From Roseobacter ponti (GTDB taxonomy: Bacteria > Pseudomonadota > Alphaproteobacteria > Rhodobacterales > Rhodobacteraceae), in contig NZ_CP048788.1 of NCBI RefSeq assembly GCF_012932215.1, positions 2,666,001 to 2,730,000 on the forward strand: a DNA stretch of 64,000 bases, given 5' to 3'. The position numbers and the translations under genes were made by a program. Numbering within the stretch: position 1 is the first letter of the stretch; each line of letters starts with the position of its first letter. Below, piece after piece: positions 1 through 8,616 of the stretch. The notes beneath the pieces were generated by a model. It did not search any database and was not told the origin of the DNA. It saw nothing but the letters and a program-made list of their open reading frames with translations.

Positions 1-602
1 AGTTCCGGACCGTTTCTCTCACTGAGAAACTGCAGGATCTTTTCATGCTCAGCGATAGCCATGCGCCAGCGTTCTTCGGACATATTGGCGAGATAGCGCG
101 CGCGCTGCATGCGCAGCGACAGCGCCTGACAGGATGTGGTCAGCGTATCGTTGCCTGCAGCCAGCAGGATGGCGCGATGAATCCTCTGGTTGATCGCAAA
201 ATAGCCGTCAAGATCACGTGCGTTATACTTTTCGACCATCTCGTTATGAAGCGACCGGACCGCGTCGATCCCGGCGTCGGTGATATGCTCACAGGCAAGC
301 TCTCCTGACAGGGCTTCAAGCGCGCCAAGCACGGGAAAAACTTCGTTAACCTCGCTGACGGTCACTTGCGTGACCCAGGCCCCCCGGTTGGGTTCCAGCC
401 GGATCAGACCCTCGGAGGCCAGCACCTTGAGCGCTTCACGCATGGGCGTCCGCGACACGCCGAACTGCACGCACAGGTTTTTCTCCGGCACCTTGGTGCC
501 GGGCGACAGATCGCCGCTGATCAGCATCTGCTGCAGCCGGTCCACCAGTTCCTGGTGCAACGATTTGCGGGCGATGGCCCGGGGGGCTGCGTTCTCAAAC
601 AT
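1..602 (-). CDS. GntR/FadR-family transcriptional regulator (partial, C-terminus beyond window)
   Basis: Reading the minus strand from the ATG at 602 gives an open frame of 200 codons that runs off the left edge. The N-terminus holds a winged helix-turn-helix of GntR type: LHQELVDRLQQMLISGDLSPG, then VSRTPMREALKVLASEGLI and the wing motif EPNRGAWV. It is followed by the helical FCD effector domain with its metal-site-like pattern, including NQRIHRAI and the terminal EHEKIL helix. It is the last readable gene of a minus-strand pair; its ATG lies 8 bp inside the end of the upstream dehydrogenase gene, so the two are translationally coupled. Regulators of this class sense small organic acids, so it probably controls the flanking catabolic genes. 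The product is clear; the ligand is not known. Confidence 0.9.
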   Translation of the reverse strand, partial: MFENAAPRAIARKSLHQELVDRLQQMLISGDLSPGTKVPEKNLCVQFGVSRTPMREALKVLASEGLIRLEPNRGAWVTQVTVSEVNEVFPVLGALEALSGELACEHITDAGIDAVRSLHNEMVEKYNARDLDGYFAINQRIHRAILLAAGNDTLTTSCQALSLRMQRARYLANMSEERWRMAIAEHEKILQFLSERNGPE

Positions 603-3513
603 GATCAGTCTCGCTCTTTGGCGTCAGGGCCATTTCCAGCAGTCGCGCCACATGGATCGGTTGCCGGCCTGCTGTGTCGGCCACCTGGTGGCGGCATGAT
701 GTCCCGTCTGCGACGATCAGAGTTTCCCTGTCTGCCGCGCGCACAGCGGGCGCAAGATCCGCTTCGGCCATTCTGCGCGAGATTTCATGCGTTTCCACAC
801 CATAGCCGAATGCACCCGCCATGCCACAGCAACTTGTCTCGACGATCCCCACTTCCGTATCCGGCAGCCGCGCCAGCGTCTTTTCAATGCTGCTCATCAC
901 GCCCAGAGCCTTCTGGTGGCAATGACCGTGCAGGAGTACCTTTTGCGCCGGCGATTTCAGGGGCAGATCAAAGTCCGGATTATCCTCCTGATCGGCGATA
1001 TACTCCTCCAGCATACGCGCTTTTTCCGCCAGAAGTTCAGCATCTCTGCCCGGCAGGAGCCCCGGAATTTCATCTCTCAGGGTCAGCAGACAGCTGGGTT
1101 CGAGCCCTATTACGGGCAGGCCCTTTTCAACATAAGGCATCAGCGCATCCACCAGCCTCTGCGCCTCCGTGCGGGCCTCCTCTACGAGGCCTGCCGACAG
1201 AAAGGTGCGGCCGCAACACAAAGGGCGTTCGCCCTTCGGGGCCCGCGCCACGACAAAGGGAACACGGGCCGCGTCAAGCACCTTTACAGTGGAGCGCAGG
1301 TTTTCTGGCTCAAAATACCGGTTGAAACTATCGGCAAAAAGAACCGCCTGCGGATCGTCCGGCGCGGCCACTTCGCTGTCCTTAAAAGGCCTCGAACTCC
1401 ATAGAGGCAGATCCCGGGACGCGGTGAAACCTGTGGGCTTTTCCAGCAGTTTCGCGAGGCCCGGCACAGAATTGCGCAGGTTCACCAGAAACGACAGCCG
1501 TGAGGCCCAGGGCGCATAGCGCGGCAGCCAGGCCACCAGCCGGTCATGCAGGCTGATCCCATTCTTTGCCGCACGGGCCGCGAGCACCTCGATCTTCATG
1601 CGTGCCATATCGACACCCGTCGGACATTCCCGCTTGCAGCCCTTGCAGGATACACAAAGCTTCATCGTCTCAGCCATCTCGTCAGAGGCCAGCGCGTCCG
1701 GCCCGAGCTGGCCCGATATGGCGAGCCGCAAAGTGTTCGCCCGACCGCGCGTCAGATCCTGTTCCTTCCGCGTGACACGGAACGACGGGCACATAACGCC
1801 GCCTTTCAGCTTCCGGCAGGCGCCGTTGTTGTTGCACATCTCGACGGCACCCTGAAAGCCACCCGCACTACCCGGCCATTCGGACCAGTCGAGTGCGGTT
1901 TCAAAACCCGGCACGGTGTATTCCGGGCCATAGCGGAAGAGCGTCCGGTCATCCATCTTTGGCGGGTCAACGATTTTTCCGGGGTTAAACAGCCCCTCGG
2001 GGTCAAAGCGCTTTTTCACCTCGCCGAAATTTTCCACCATGCGTGCGCCAAACATCTTTTCGTGGAATTCAGAGCGCACAAGCCCGTCGCCGTGCTCTCC
2101 TGAATGAGACCCTTTGTACTTTGCGACCAGATCAAAGCATTCTTCGGCGATCGCGCGCATTTTGCCGACGTCCTGATCCAGCTTTAGGTTCAGCACGGGC
2201 CGCACATGCAGACATCCGACAGAAGCATGGGCATACCAGGTCCCCCTGGTGCCGTGTTTGTCAAAGACATCCGTCAGTTCTGCCGTGTACTCTGCCAGAT
2301 CGGGCAGTTCGACCGCGCAATCTTCGACAAAAGACACCGGTTTGCCCTCTGCCTTCATCGACATCATGATGTTCAGTCCGGATTTGCGGAACTCAGCGAT
2401 GGCGTTCTGCAATCCGGGTTCCGCCACGGGCGTCACGCCACCCCAGGATTTGCCGCTGCCGGTCCAGGAGAACCCCAGATCGCCCATCATGTCCTCAAGC
2501 TCTCTGAGCTTTGGCAGGTTCTGGCCAGGGTCTTCCTCGGCAAATTCCACCAGCAGCAGCGCTTCCGGCGTGCCGGTGACGAAATCCGAAATTGTCTGAC
2601 GAAAGAGCGGAATGTCCCGACCCAGAGCGATCATCGTGGAATCGATCAGTTCAACGCCCTGCGGCCTGAGCGTCACCAGATGCTGGGCTGCATCCATCGC
2701 CTGATAGAAGGTTGGAAAATGACACACCCCGAGGACCTTTTCCGGGATCAGAGGCGACAGTTTCAGTTCAATGGCTGTGGAATAGGCGAGCGTTCCCTCA
2801 GAGCCGACGAGCAGATGTGCAAGGTTGTTCGGTGTGTTCATCGGCACCAAAGCGTCGATGTTGTAGCCGCCTACCCGCCGCATCACCCTGGGGAAGCGGG
2901 CATCGATCTCATGTGCCTCCCGGGCACCAAGGCGCAGCAGGTCTTCGCAGAGGTCAGTGTAATCCGGCTCGTGATCGCCGCCTGTGGGGCCAAATCTGTG
3001 TTTGCTGCCATCCGCCATCAGGGCGTCGATGGACAGTACATTGTCGCGCGTCATGCCATACCGCAGGGATTTACCGCCGCAGGAGTTGTTGCCGGCCATG
3101 CCGCCGATCGTCGCCCGCGACGCGGTGGAAACATCGACCGGAAACCACAGGCCATGTGGCTTCAGCACGCGGTTAAGTTCATCGAGCACGATGCCCGGAC
3201 GCACTATGCAGCGTTGATTTTCGACATCGAGTTCGAGGATGTCATTGAAATACTGAGTGTTGTCGAGCACGAGGCCTGTATTGACAGTCTGGCCGCACTG
3301 CGACGTGCCTCCGCCACGTGCAAGAACCGGCACACCCTGTTCAGATGCGATATCCAGTGCCGCGCGGATGTCATCTTCTGATTTTGGCGAGAGCACACCC
3401 AGCGGCATCATCTGATAAAGCGACGCATCCGTGGCGTAGCGCCCACGCGAGAAGTCGTCAAACAGCAGATCTCCCTCAACGCGCTTTTCAAGACTTTCCA
3501 TAAGGTTAGGCAT
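595..3513 (-). CDS. FAD-linked oxidase / 4Fe-4S / CCG-domain dehydrogenase (YdiJ-like D-2-hydroxyacid dehydrogenase)
   Basis: A 972-residue fused flavoprotein. Residues about 35-260 form a PCMH-type FAD-binding domain (ARGGGTSQCGQ, GGMAGNNSCGGKSLRYG), followed by the FAD-oxidase C-terminal domain with GEHGDG near residue 480. A ferredoxin-like module with CVSCKGCKRECP lies near 630, and CCG-type cysteine motifs follow (PLCCGRTF, ETSCCGMAG). This order matches the YdiJ family, of which E. coli YdiJ (about 1018 residues) oxidises D-2-hydroxyglutarate; the single chain replaces separate GlcD/GlcF subunits. It would oxidise a D-2-hydroxyacid to a 2-oxoacid and pass electrons through Fe-S to the quinone pool. 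Its gene overlaps the GntR regulator and is divergent from the aminotransferase and TRAP genes, which suggests one pathway. The actual substrate is inferred only. Confidence 0.88.
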   Translation of the reverse strand: MPNLMESLEKRVEGDLLFDDFSRGRYATDASLYQMMPLGVLSPKSEDDIRAALDIASEQGVPVLARGGGTSQCGQTVNTGLVLDNTQYFNDILELDVENQRCIVRPGIVLDELNRVLKPHGLWFPVDVSTASRATIGGMAGNNSCGGKSLRYGMTRDNVLSIDALMADGSKHRFGPTGGDHEPDYTDLCEDLLRLGAREAHEIDARFPRVMRRVGGYNIDALVPMNTPNNLAHLLVGSEGTLAYSTAIELKLSPLIPEKVLGVCHFPTFYQAMDAAQHLVTLRPQGVELIDSTMIALGRDIPLFRQTISDFVTGTPEALLLVEFAEEDPGQNLPKLRELEDMMGDLGFSWTGSGKSWGGVTPVAEPGLQNAIAEFRKSGLNIMMSMKAEGKPVSFVEDCAVELPDLAEYTAELTDVFDKHGTRGTWYAHASVGCLHVRPVLNLKLDQDVGKMRAIAEECFDLVAKYKGSHSGEHGDGLVRSEFHEKMFGARMVENFGEVKKRFDPEGLFNPGKIVDPPKMDDRTLFRYGPEYTVPGFETALDWSEWPGSAGGFQGAVEMCNNNGACRKLKGGVMCPSFRVTRKEQDLTRGRANTLRLAISGQLGPDALASDEMAETMKLCVSCKGCKRECPTGVDMARMKIEVLAARAAKNGISLHDRLVAWLPRYAPWASRLSFLVNLRNSVPGLAKLLEKPTGFTASRDLPLWSSRPFKDSEVAAPDDPQAVLFADSFNRYFEPENLRSTVKVLDAARVPFVVARAPKGERPLCCGRTFLSAGLVEEARTEAQRLVDALMPYVEKGLPVIGLEPSCLLTLRDEIPGLLPGRDAELLAEKARMLEEYIADQEDNPDFDLPLKSPAQKVLLHGHCHQKALGVMSSIEKTLARLPDTEVGIVETSCCGMAGAFGYGVETHEISRRMAEADLAPAVRAADRETLIVADGTSCRHQVADTAGRQPIHVARLLEMALTPKSETDHV

Positions 3514-3554
3514 TCAGGCTCCAGTGCAGCTTCAACCGCGCGTTCGATTTTCTG

Positions 3555-3591
3555 TTGACATAATTATGAATTCAAAATTACGTTGTATCAA
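3555..3591. promoter_or_regulatory. Divergent overlapping promoters with palindromic operator candidates
   Basis: The 147-bp AT-rich gap separates two divergent operons. On the plus strand TTGACA (3555-3560) is followed after 17 bp by TTACGT (3578-3583). On the minus strand TTGATA (complement of 3586-3591) is followed after 17 bp by CATAAT (complement of 3563-3568). Between them lie the perfect palindrome TGAATTCA (3567-3574) and the small inverted repeat TTG-TAT-CAA (3583-3591), which resembles GntR-type half sites. A regulator bound here would block both directions, and the GntR gene at 1-602 is the obvious candidate. The boxes are seen; their function is inferred. Confidence 0.5.
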
Positions 3592-3660
3592 TAATTTTCT
3601 GGCCAGCCCGCCGGCTGAGACCGGCCATGCACCAGAAATCCGGGAGGAAAAAAACCTGAC

Positions 3661-4818
3661 ATGAGAAAAGCCGGACGCCACTTTCTGCAGATACCGGGCC
3701 CCAGCTCGGTGCCTGACAGAATACTTAGCGCGATTTCGCGTCAGACAATCGACCATCGCGGCCCCGAGTTTGCAAAAGTGGGCCTGAGGGCGCTGGAAGG
3801 CATGAAGGGCATTTTCAACACCCAAAGCCATGTCTTTATCTATCCCTCCTCGGGCACGGGGGCGTGGGAGGCTGCTCTGGTCAATTCGCTCTCTCCGGGC
3901 GACCGGGTGCTGATGTTTGAAACAGGGCATTTTGCAACCCTGTGGAAAAAGCTTGCTGAGAAACTTGGCCTTAAGGCGGAATTCATCGAAGGCGACTGGC
4001 GCGGCGGTGCAGACCCCGATCAGATCGAAGCCCGTCTGGCAGAGGACACCGCGCATGAAATCAAAGCTGTCTGTGTGGTGCATAATGAAACATCTACGGG
4101 CTCAGTATCACCGGTGGCCGCCGTCCGTCAGGCCATTGACAATGCCGGCCATCCGGCACTTTTTATGGTCGATACAATCTCCGGTCTGGCCTCGCTTGAG
4201 TATCAGCACGACGCCTGGGGGGTTGATGTCACCGTGTCCGGCTCGCAAAAGGGTCTGATGCTGCCACCGGGGCTGTCGTTCAACGCGGTGAGCGAAAAGG
4301 CCATGGTCGCCAACAGGACGGCAGGGCTGCAGCGCTCTTACTGGGACTGGGCGGAAATGGTCGGCCCGAACAGGACCGGCTATTTCCCTTACACGCCCGG
4401 TACGAACCTTCTCTATGGCCTCAATGAGGCGATCGATATGCTGCATGAAGAGGGTCTGGAGAATGTGTTCGCCCGCCATGCCCGTCACGGTGCTGCCGCG
4501 CGCAAAGCGGTCAGGACCTGGGGGCTCGATGTGCTCTGCGCGGCGCAGGGTCAGGAGAGCGGCGTTCTGACCGCTGTCGTTATGCCCGAAGGCCACAGCG
4601 CGGATGCGTTCCGGGCATCGACACTGGAGAATTTTGACATATCTTTAGGAAACGGTCTGTCAAAAGTCGCGGACAAAGTATTCCGCATCGGGCATCTGGG
4701 TGACTTCAACGATCTGATGCTCATCGGAACTCTCGCGGGTGTGGAGATGGGCCTGAAAAAGGCGAATGTCCCGCACCGGGAGGGCGGCGTACAGGCGGCG
4801 ATGGCGATGCTGGCCTGA
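3661..4818 (+). CDS. Serine-glyoxylate-type aminotransferase (class V)
   Basis: A 385-residue PLP enzyme of the alanine/serine-glyoxylate aminotransferase family, near the family's normal length. Family marks are IPGPSSVP at the N-terminus, TIDHRGPEF, the YPSSGTGAWEAA cofactor loop, HNETSTGS, MVDTISGLASL with the pyridine-binding Asp171, and the PLP lysine K197 in GSQKGLMLPPG. The same family includes serine-glyoxylate aminotransferase and BhcA, the aspartate-glyoxylate aminotransferase of the beta-hydroxyaspartate cycle, so glyoxylate is a likely amino acceptor. No BhcB/C/D homologs are next to it. The start follows a strong GGGAGG. It is the first gene after the divergent promoter and precedes the TRAP genes by 63 bp; a small GCCGT/ACGGC hairpin with no T-run sits in that gap at 4829-4844. 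Confidence 0.85.
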   Translation: MRKAGRHFLQIPGPSSVPDRILSAISRQTIDHRGPEFAKVGLRALEGMKGIFNTQSHVFIYPSSGTGAWEAALVNSLSPGDRVLMFETGHFATLWKKLAEKLGLKAEFIEGDWRGGADPDQIEARLAEDTAHEIKAVCVVHNETSTGSVSPVAAVRQAIDNAGHPALFMVDTISGLASLEYQHDAWGVDVTVSGSQKGLMLPPGLSFNAVSEKAMVANRTAGLQRSYWDWAEMVGPNRTGYFPYTPGTNLLYGLNEAIDMLHEEGLENVFARHARHGAAARKAVRTWGLDVLCAAQGQESGVLTAVVMPEGHSADAFRASTLENFDISLGNGLSKVADKVFRIGHLGDFNDLMLIGTLAGVEMGLKKANVPHREGGVQAAMAMLA

Positions 4819-4881
4819 AAGCAGATAAGCCGTGCAAAAACGGCATCTTAAGTAAAACAAATACTCTGGGAGGAGAAAACT

Positions 4882-5859
4882 TTGAAACATCTTGTAAAAC
4901 TTTTCGCGGCGACCGCGATCTGCGGCATGGCAACGTCGGTGTCTGCGGCTGAAACCATGAAATTCGGCCATGTCGGCGCACCCGGCTCGCTCTTTGAAGC
5001 GACCGTCAACAACTTTGCGGAATGCACCAACGCAGCGCTTGACGGCGAGGTCGAAGTGCAGACTTTCGGCTCGTCGCAGCTGGGCAAAGACAAAGAGCTT
5101 CTGCAGAAACTGAAGCTGGGACAGGTTGATTTCTCACTGCCGTCCTCGGTTATGTCGTCGGTCGATGACACCTTCGGCATCTTTGAGATGCCGTACATTA
5201 TATCTGACCGCGACCACATGCGCCGGGTTCAGGATGCGATGATGGACAAGTTCCAGTCTGCGGCCAATGACGCCGGCTATCATATTGTAGGGCTTGCAGA
5301 AAACGGCTTTCGCAACATCACCAACAACGTCCGCCCGATCAACGTGCCGGCGGACCTTGAAGGGATCAAACTGCGGACGCCCAACGGCGTCTGGCGTCTG
5401 AAAATGTTCCAGCAGTACGGTGCCAACCCGACACCGATGGCCTTCTCGGACGTTTTCACAGCGCTGCAGACCGGTGTGATCGACGGCCAGGAAAACCCCT
5501 ACGCTCAGATTGCTTCCGCCAAGTTCCAGGAAGTGCAGAAGTACCTCTCGGTGACCGGCCACGTTTACACGCCCGCCTATGTGCTGATGTCCAAAAAGAA
5601 GTATGACGGTCTTGCCGATAACGTCAAAGCTGCACTGGCAGACTGTGGCAGCAAGACCCAGGACTTTACCTATGAAAAAGCAGCAGAGCTGGAGACGAGC
5701 CTGCTGAAGGTGATCGAGGACGCCGGTGTGGAAGTAAACACTGCCGACAAAGCTGCGTTCATCGAAGCGTCCAAGCCGATCTATGAGCAGTTCGCTGACG
5801 AAGTTGAAGGCGGTCAGGAAATGATCGACACCGTGCTCGGCCTTGGCCAGTCCGGCTGA
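4882..5859 (+). CDS. dctP: TRAP transporter substrate-binding protein, DctP family
   Basis: A 325-residue periplasmic binding protein that captures a carboxylate for the TRAP permease encoded next to it. It starts at a TTG codon 8 bases after a strong GGGAGGAG ribosome site. A Sec signal peptide ends at about residue 22 (SVSAAE). DctP-family features include GSSQLGKDKELLQKLKLGQVD near 60, GFRNITNNVRPI near 135, IKLRTPNGVWRLKMFQ carrying the conserved Arg that normally binds substrate carboxylate, and ALQTGVIDGQENP near 200. Its position between the aminotransferase and the CoA-activating genes suggests import of the organic acid that the cluster consumes. The ligand cannot be read from sequence. 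Confidence 0.92.
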   Translation: MKHLVKLFAATAICGMATSVSAAETMKFGHVGAPGSLFEATVNNFAECTNAALDGEVEVQTFGSSQLGKDKELLQKLKLGQVDFSLPSSVMSSVDDTFGIFEMPYIISDRDHMRRVQDAMMDKFQSAANDAGYHIVGLAENGFRNITNNVRPINVPADLEGIKLRTPNGVWRLKMFQQYGANPTPMAFSDVFTALQTGVIDGQENPYAQIASAKFQEVQKYLSVTGHVYTPAYVLMSKKKYDGLADNVKAALADCGSKTQDFTYEKAAELETSLLKVIEDAGVEVNTADKAAFIEASKPIYEQFADEVEGGQEMIDTVLGLGQSG

Positions 5860-5871
5860 TCCGCACTTTCA

Positions 5872-5898
5872 GGGGGCGGTCGGCATCCTGGCCGCCCC
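5872..5898 (+). terminator. GC-rich hairpin between dctP and dctQ (attenuator or mRNA-stability element)
   Basis: GGGGCGG (5873-5879) pairs with CCGCCCC (5892-5898) around a 12-base loop, 13 bases after the dctP stop. No T-run follows, so it is not a canonical intrinsic terminator. Hairpins at this position commonly stabilise the binding-protein part of the message and lower expression of the membrane genes; that role is inferred. Confidence 0.4.
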
Positions 5899-5987
5899 TC
5901 TCGTGACGTCCACCTGACAACCACTGAAACCGGATACGTCGCGGCTCGCGCGGGCCGGAGCGTTGTCCCGAGCAGGTCTGCACTTTC

Positions 5988-6554
5988 ATGGAAAATTCCG
6001 CCTACCCGACGCTGTCGCGTATCAACCGGATTATCAGTACGGTACTGGAGTGGATCACAATCAGCCTGATGGTCCTGCTGACACTCACGGTGACGATGGC
6101 CGTCATCGCGCGCCTGATGGGCCAGAGTTTTTCCTGGTACGATGAAGTCGCCGCGATCATGCTTGCGTGGATCACATATTACGGCTCGGCGCTTGCGGCA
6201 CTGCACCGGCGCCACATCGGCTTTGACACGGTCCTGCTCGCCATTCCGGACAGGTACCGGATCCTGGCCGTTCTGGCGGGCGAACTGATTGTGCTGACCT
6301 TCTTCTTTCTGATGGCCCGGGCCGGACTTCAGGTGCTCGACGTGCTGGCCGGGGACACGCTGATCTCGCTGACCTGGGTGCCTATTCAGTTCACGCAATC
6401 GGTGATCCCGATCGGGGCCATTCTCTTCATGGCGTGCCAGTTGCTGAGCCTGCCGGCCTATCTGCGGCTGACCGCAGCGGGCATTTCGCTTGAGCACGCG
6501 GAAATCGAAGAAGAAGTCGAAACAGAACTCGAAAAAAACAAGGACAGGGTCTGA
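5988..6554 (+). CDS. dctQ: TRAP transporter small permease, DctQ family
   Basis: A 188-residue inner-membrane protein with four predicted hydrophobic segments, near residues 20-42, 56-76, 93-115 and 133-155. It contains the family pattern SWYDEVAAIMLAWITYYGSA and RRHIGFD. The C-terminus is a charged tail rich in Glu and Lys. It forms the TRAP membrane complex with DctM, whose ATG overlaps its TGA (TGATG at 6552-6556), so the two subunits are translationally coupled. The 128-bp gap from dctP carries a hairpin but no obvious separate promoter. Shine-Dalgarno support for the chosen ATG is weak; the start rests on the normal family N-terminus. Confidence 0.9.
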   Translation: MENSAYPTLSRINRIISTVLEWITISLMVLLTLTVTMAVIARLMGQSFSWYDEVAAIMLAWITYYGSALAALHRRHIGFDTVLLAIPDRYRILAVLAGELIVLTFFFLMARAGLQVLDVLAGDTLISLTWVPIQFTQSVIPIGAILFMACQLLSLPAYLRLTAAGISLEHAEIEEEVETELEKNKDRV

Positions 6555-7834
6555 TGCTGGTCGCTGCTATTTTCGCTGCCCTTATGTTGATGATCTGCAT
6601 CAACGTTCCCATTGCCGTGGCGCTCGCCATGTGCGGCGTTATCGGCCTGCTGGTCACCGAAGGCGCGGACAGCCTCGTGACCATTGCGCTGGACATGTAT
6701 GACGGTTCGACCAAATTCTCGCTCATCGCCATTCCGATGTTCGTGCTGGCCGGCGCAATTATGAATGCGGGCGGGATCACCGACAAGCTGATCAACTTCG
6801 TCTCGGCCATCATCGGATTCATCCGGGGCGGGCTCGCGATGGTGAACATCGGTGTGTCGCTCTTTTTTGCTGAAATCTCAGGCTCCGCTGTGGCGGATGT
6901 GGCGGCAATGGGCTCGATCCTGATCCCTCAGATGAAAAAGCGCGGTTACAGCAAGGAATTTTCCGCCGCCGTAACCTCGTCCTCAGCTTCGCTCGCGATC
7001 ATTATTCCGCCTTCGATCCCGATGATCCTATATGCTGCCTCCGCCAACACCTCCGTGGAGCAGCTTTTCGTCGCAGGGATCGTGCCAGGTCTCCTGGGGG
7101 CCGCGGGGCTGATGACTGTCGCCTATCTTTTCGCCAAACGGTATAACTTCCCGACCGAGGATGCTTTCAACATGAAGCGCCTGCGCCAGACATTTGTCGA
7201 GGCCCTGCCCGCCTTCACGCTGCCGGTGATTATTCTCGGCGGCATCTTTGGCGGCTATGTCACGGCCACTGAGGCTGCGGGCCTCGCGGTGCTGGCCTCT
7301 CTTGTGGTTTCCGCCTGGTACAAAAACCTCGATTTCGGCCACCTGCGCCGCGCGATGCTGGATGGCGGGATCCAGACGGCAGTTGTGATGCTCCTCGTTG
7401 CCGCATCGGTTCTGATGGGCGGCTTTCTGACCCGTGCGCAGATCCCGCAGCAGCTCGCCGAAGGCATCCTCTCGATCACCACACAGCAATGGGCGATTCT
7501 GCTGATCCTGAATTTCTTCTTTCTGATCGTGGGCTTCTTTCTGCACTCCGCGGCGGCCATTATCCTGGTCATTCCGATTGTAATCCCGCTGATCACTGCG
7601 GCAGGCATTGACCCGGTTCACTTCGGCCTTGTGGTTACGCTCAACCTCGCCATCGGACAGCAGACGCCCCCTGTGGCCTCAGTCCTGATCACCGCCTGTT
7701 CTGTGGCGCGGGCGAACATCTGGGAAGTGTCCAAGGTCAATATCTGGTTTGTCGGCGTGTTGCTGGCCGTGCTGATGCTCTGCACATATGTGCCTGCAGT
7801 GCCGATGTTCCTTGTGGAGTATTTTTACCGATGA
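6554..7834 (+). CDS. dctM: TRAP transporter large permease, DctM family
   Basis: A 426-residue, highly hydrophobic protein with about a dozen membrane spans, the catalytic ion-coupled subunit of the TRAP importer. Typical DctM stretches are present: IAIPMFVLAGAIMNAGGI near residue 60, GSAVADVAAMGSILIPQMKKRGY near 110, the helical hairpin SASLAIIIPPSIPMILYA near 145, and LNLAIGQQTPPVASVL near the C-terminus. Length is normal for the family. It overlaps dctQ by one base and the following crotonase gene by four (ATGA), which places transport and metabolism on one transcript. Transport is presumably sodium-driven, as in characterised TRAP systems. Confidence 0.93.
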   Translation: MLVAAIFAALMLMICINVPIAVALAMCGVIGLLVTEGADSLVTIALDMYDGSTKFSLIAIPMFVLAGAIMNAGGITDKLINFVSAIIGFIRGGLAMVNIGVSLFFAEISGSAVADVAAMGSILIPQMKKRGYSKEFSAAVTSSSASLAIIIPPSIPMILYAASANTSVEQLFVAGIVPGLLGAAGLMTVAYLFAKRYNFPTEDAFNMKRLRQTFVEALPAFTLPVIILGGIFGGYVTATEAAGLAVLASLVVSAWYKNLDFGHLRRAMLDGGIQTAVVMLLVAASVLMGGFLTRAQIPQQLAEGILSITTQQWAILLILNFFFLIVGFFLHSAAAIILVIPIVIPLITAAGIDPVHFGLVVTLNLAIGQQTPPVASVLITACSVARANIWEVSKVNIWFVGVLLAVLMLCTYVPAVPMFLVEYFYR

Positions 7835-8616
7835 CGGAGCAGACACCCGACCTGAGGGAAGAACTGCGCGACGGGATCCTTAGGCTGGAATTTAACCGCC
7901 CGGAAGCCCGGAATGCGCTGACCTTCGCCATGTACGAGCGGCTTGCCACCCTCTGTGCCGGTATGGCGACCGACGGATCGGTTCGTGCAGTGGTGATTTC
8001 CGGAGCGGGTGGAAAGGCCTTTGCGGCCGGCACGGACATGACCCAGTTCAGAGCATTCAGCACCGATCAGGACGCGCTCAAGTACGAAGGCCGCATTGAT
8101 GCCGTGCTTGAAGCTGTGGAACGGTGTCCGGTGCCGACCATCGCGGCCATCCATGGCGCCTGCACGGGCGGGGGGGCGTCGATTGCTGCGGCCTGCGATA
8201 TCCGGATCACTTCGGAGCGCCTGAAATTCGGGTTTCCGATTGCGCGGACCCTCGGCAACTGCCTTGCGGCAGGTAACCTGGCCCGGCTCACTGAACTCAT
8301 GGGCGCAGGCCGGGTTCGTGAGATGATCTTTACCGCGCGGCTCCTCGACGCAGAAGAAGCACTGCGCATCGGTCTTGTGAGTGAAGTTCTGAAAGACGAA
8401 GACAGTCTGATGACCCGCGCCACCGAACTTGCCCGGCACGTGGGATCAATGGCCCCGCTTACGCTCAGAGCCACAAAAGAAGCACTGCGGCGCAACCGAG
8501 CCGCCACCAGAGTGGACGACGATGATCTGATCATCTCGTGCTACATGAGCGATGATTTCAGAACCGGGATGGAAGCCTTTCTGTCAAAAACCAAACCTGA
8601 CTGGTCAGGCAGATGA
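7831..8616 (+). CDS. Crotonase-superfamily protein (enoyl-CoA hydratase-like, both catalytic Glu absent)
   Basis: A 261-residue crotonase-fold protein. The CoA and oxyanion-hole elements are present: NRPEARNALTF near residue 23, AFAAGTDMTQF near 63, and IHGACTGGGASIAAACD near 108. Aligned by eye to rat mitochondrial enoyl-CoA hydratase, the two catalytic glutamates fall at Ser117 (in GGGAS, usually GGGCE) and Ile137 (in FGFPIA, usually FGxPEI). Plain hydratase chemistry is therefore doubtful; other crotonase reactions such as isomerisation, hydrolysis or decarboxylation are possible. It is ATGA-coupled to dctM upstream and to the CoA-transferase downstream, so its substrate is probably the CoA ester that the transferase makes. 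Confidence 0.87.
   Translation: MTEQTPDLREELRDGILRLEFNRPEARNALTFAMYERLATLCAGMATDGSVRAVVISGAGGKAFAAGTDMTQFRAFSTDQDALKYEGRIDAVLEAVERCPVPTIAAIHGACTGGGASIAAACDIRITSERLKFGFPIARTLGNCLAAGNLARLTELMGAGRVREMIFTARLLDAEEALRIGLVSEVLKDEDSLMTRATELARHVGSMAPLTLRATKEALRRNRAATRVDDDDLIISCYMSDDFRTGMEAFLSKTKPDWSGR

Noticed and set aside
2206-3381. 391-codon plus-strand frame
   Set aside because: Antisense to the FAD/Fe-S dehydrogenase, no family motif, no ribosome site.
3661-4818. Assignment as BhcA of the beta-hydroxyaspartate cycle
   Set aside because: The family matches, but the dehydratase, aldolase and iminosuccinate reductase genes that define the cycle are not adjacent, so only the family-level call is kept.
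5872-5898. Hairpin as intrinsic terminator of dctP
   Set aside because: No T-tract follows and dctQM must be expressed with dctP; kept only as an attenuator or stability element.
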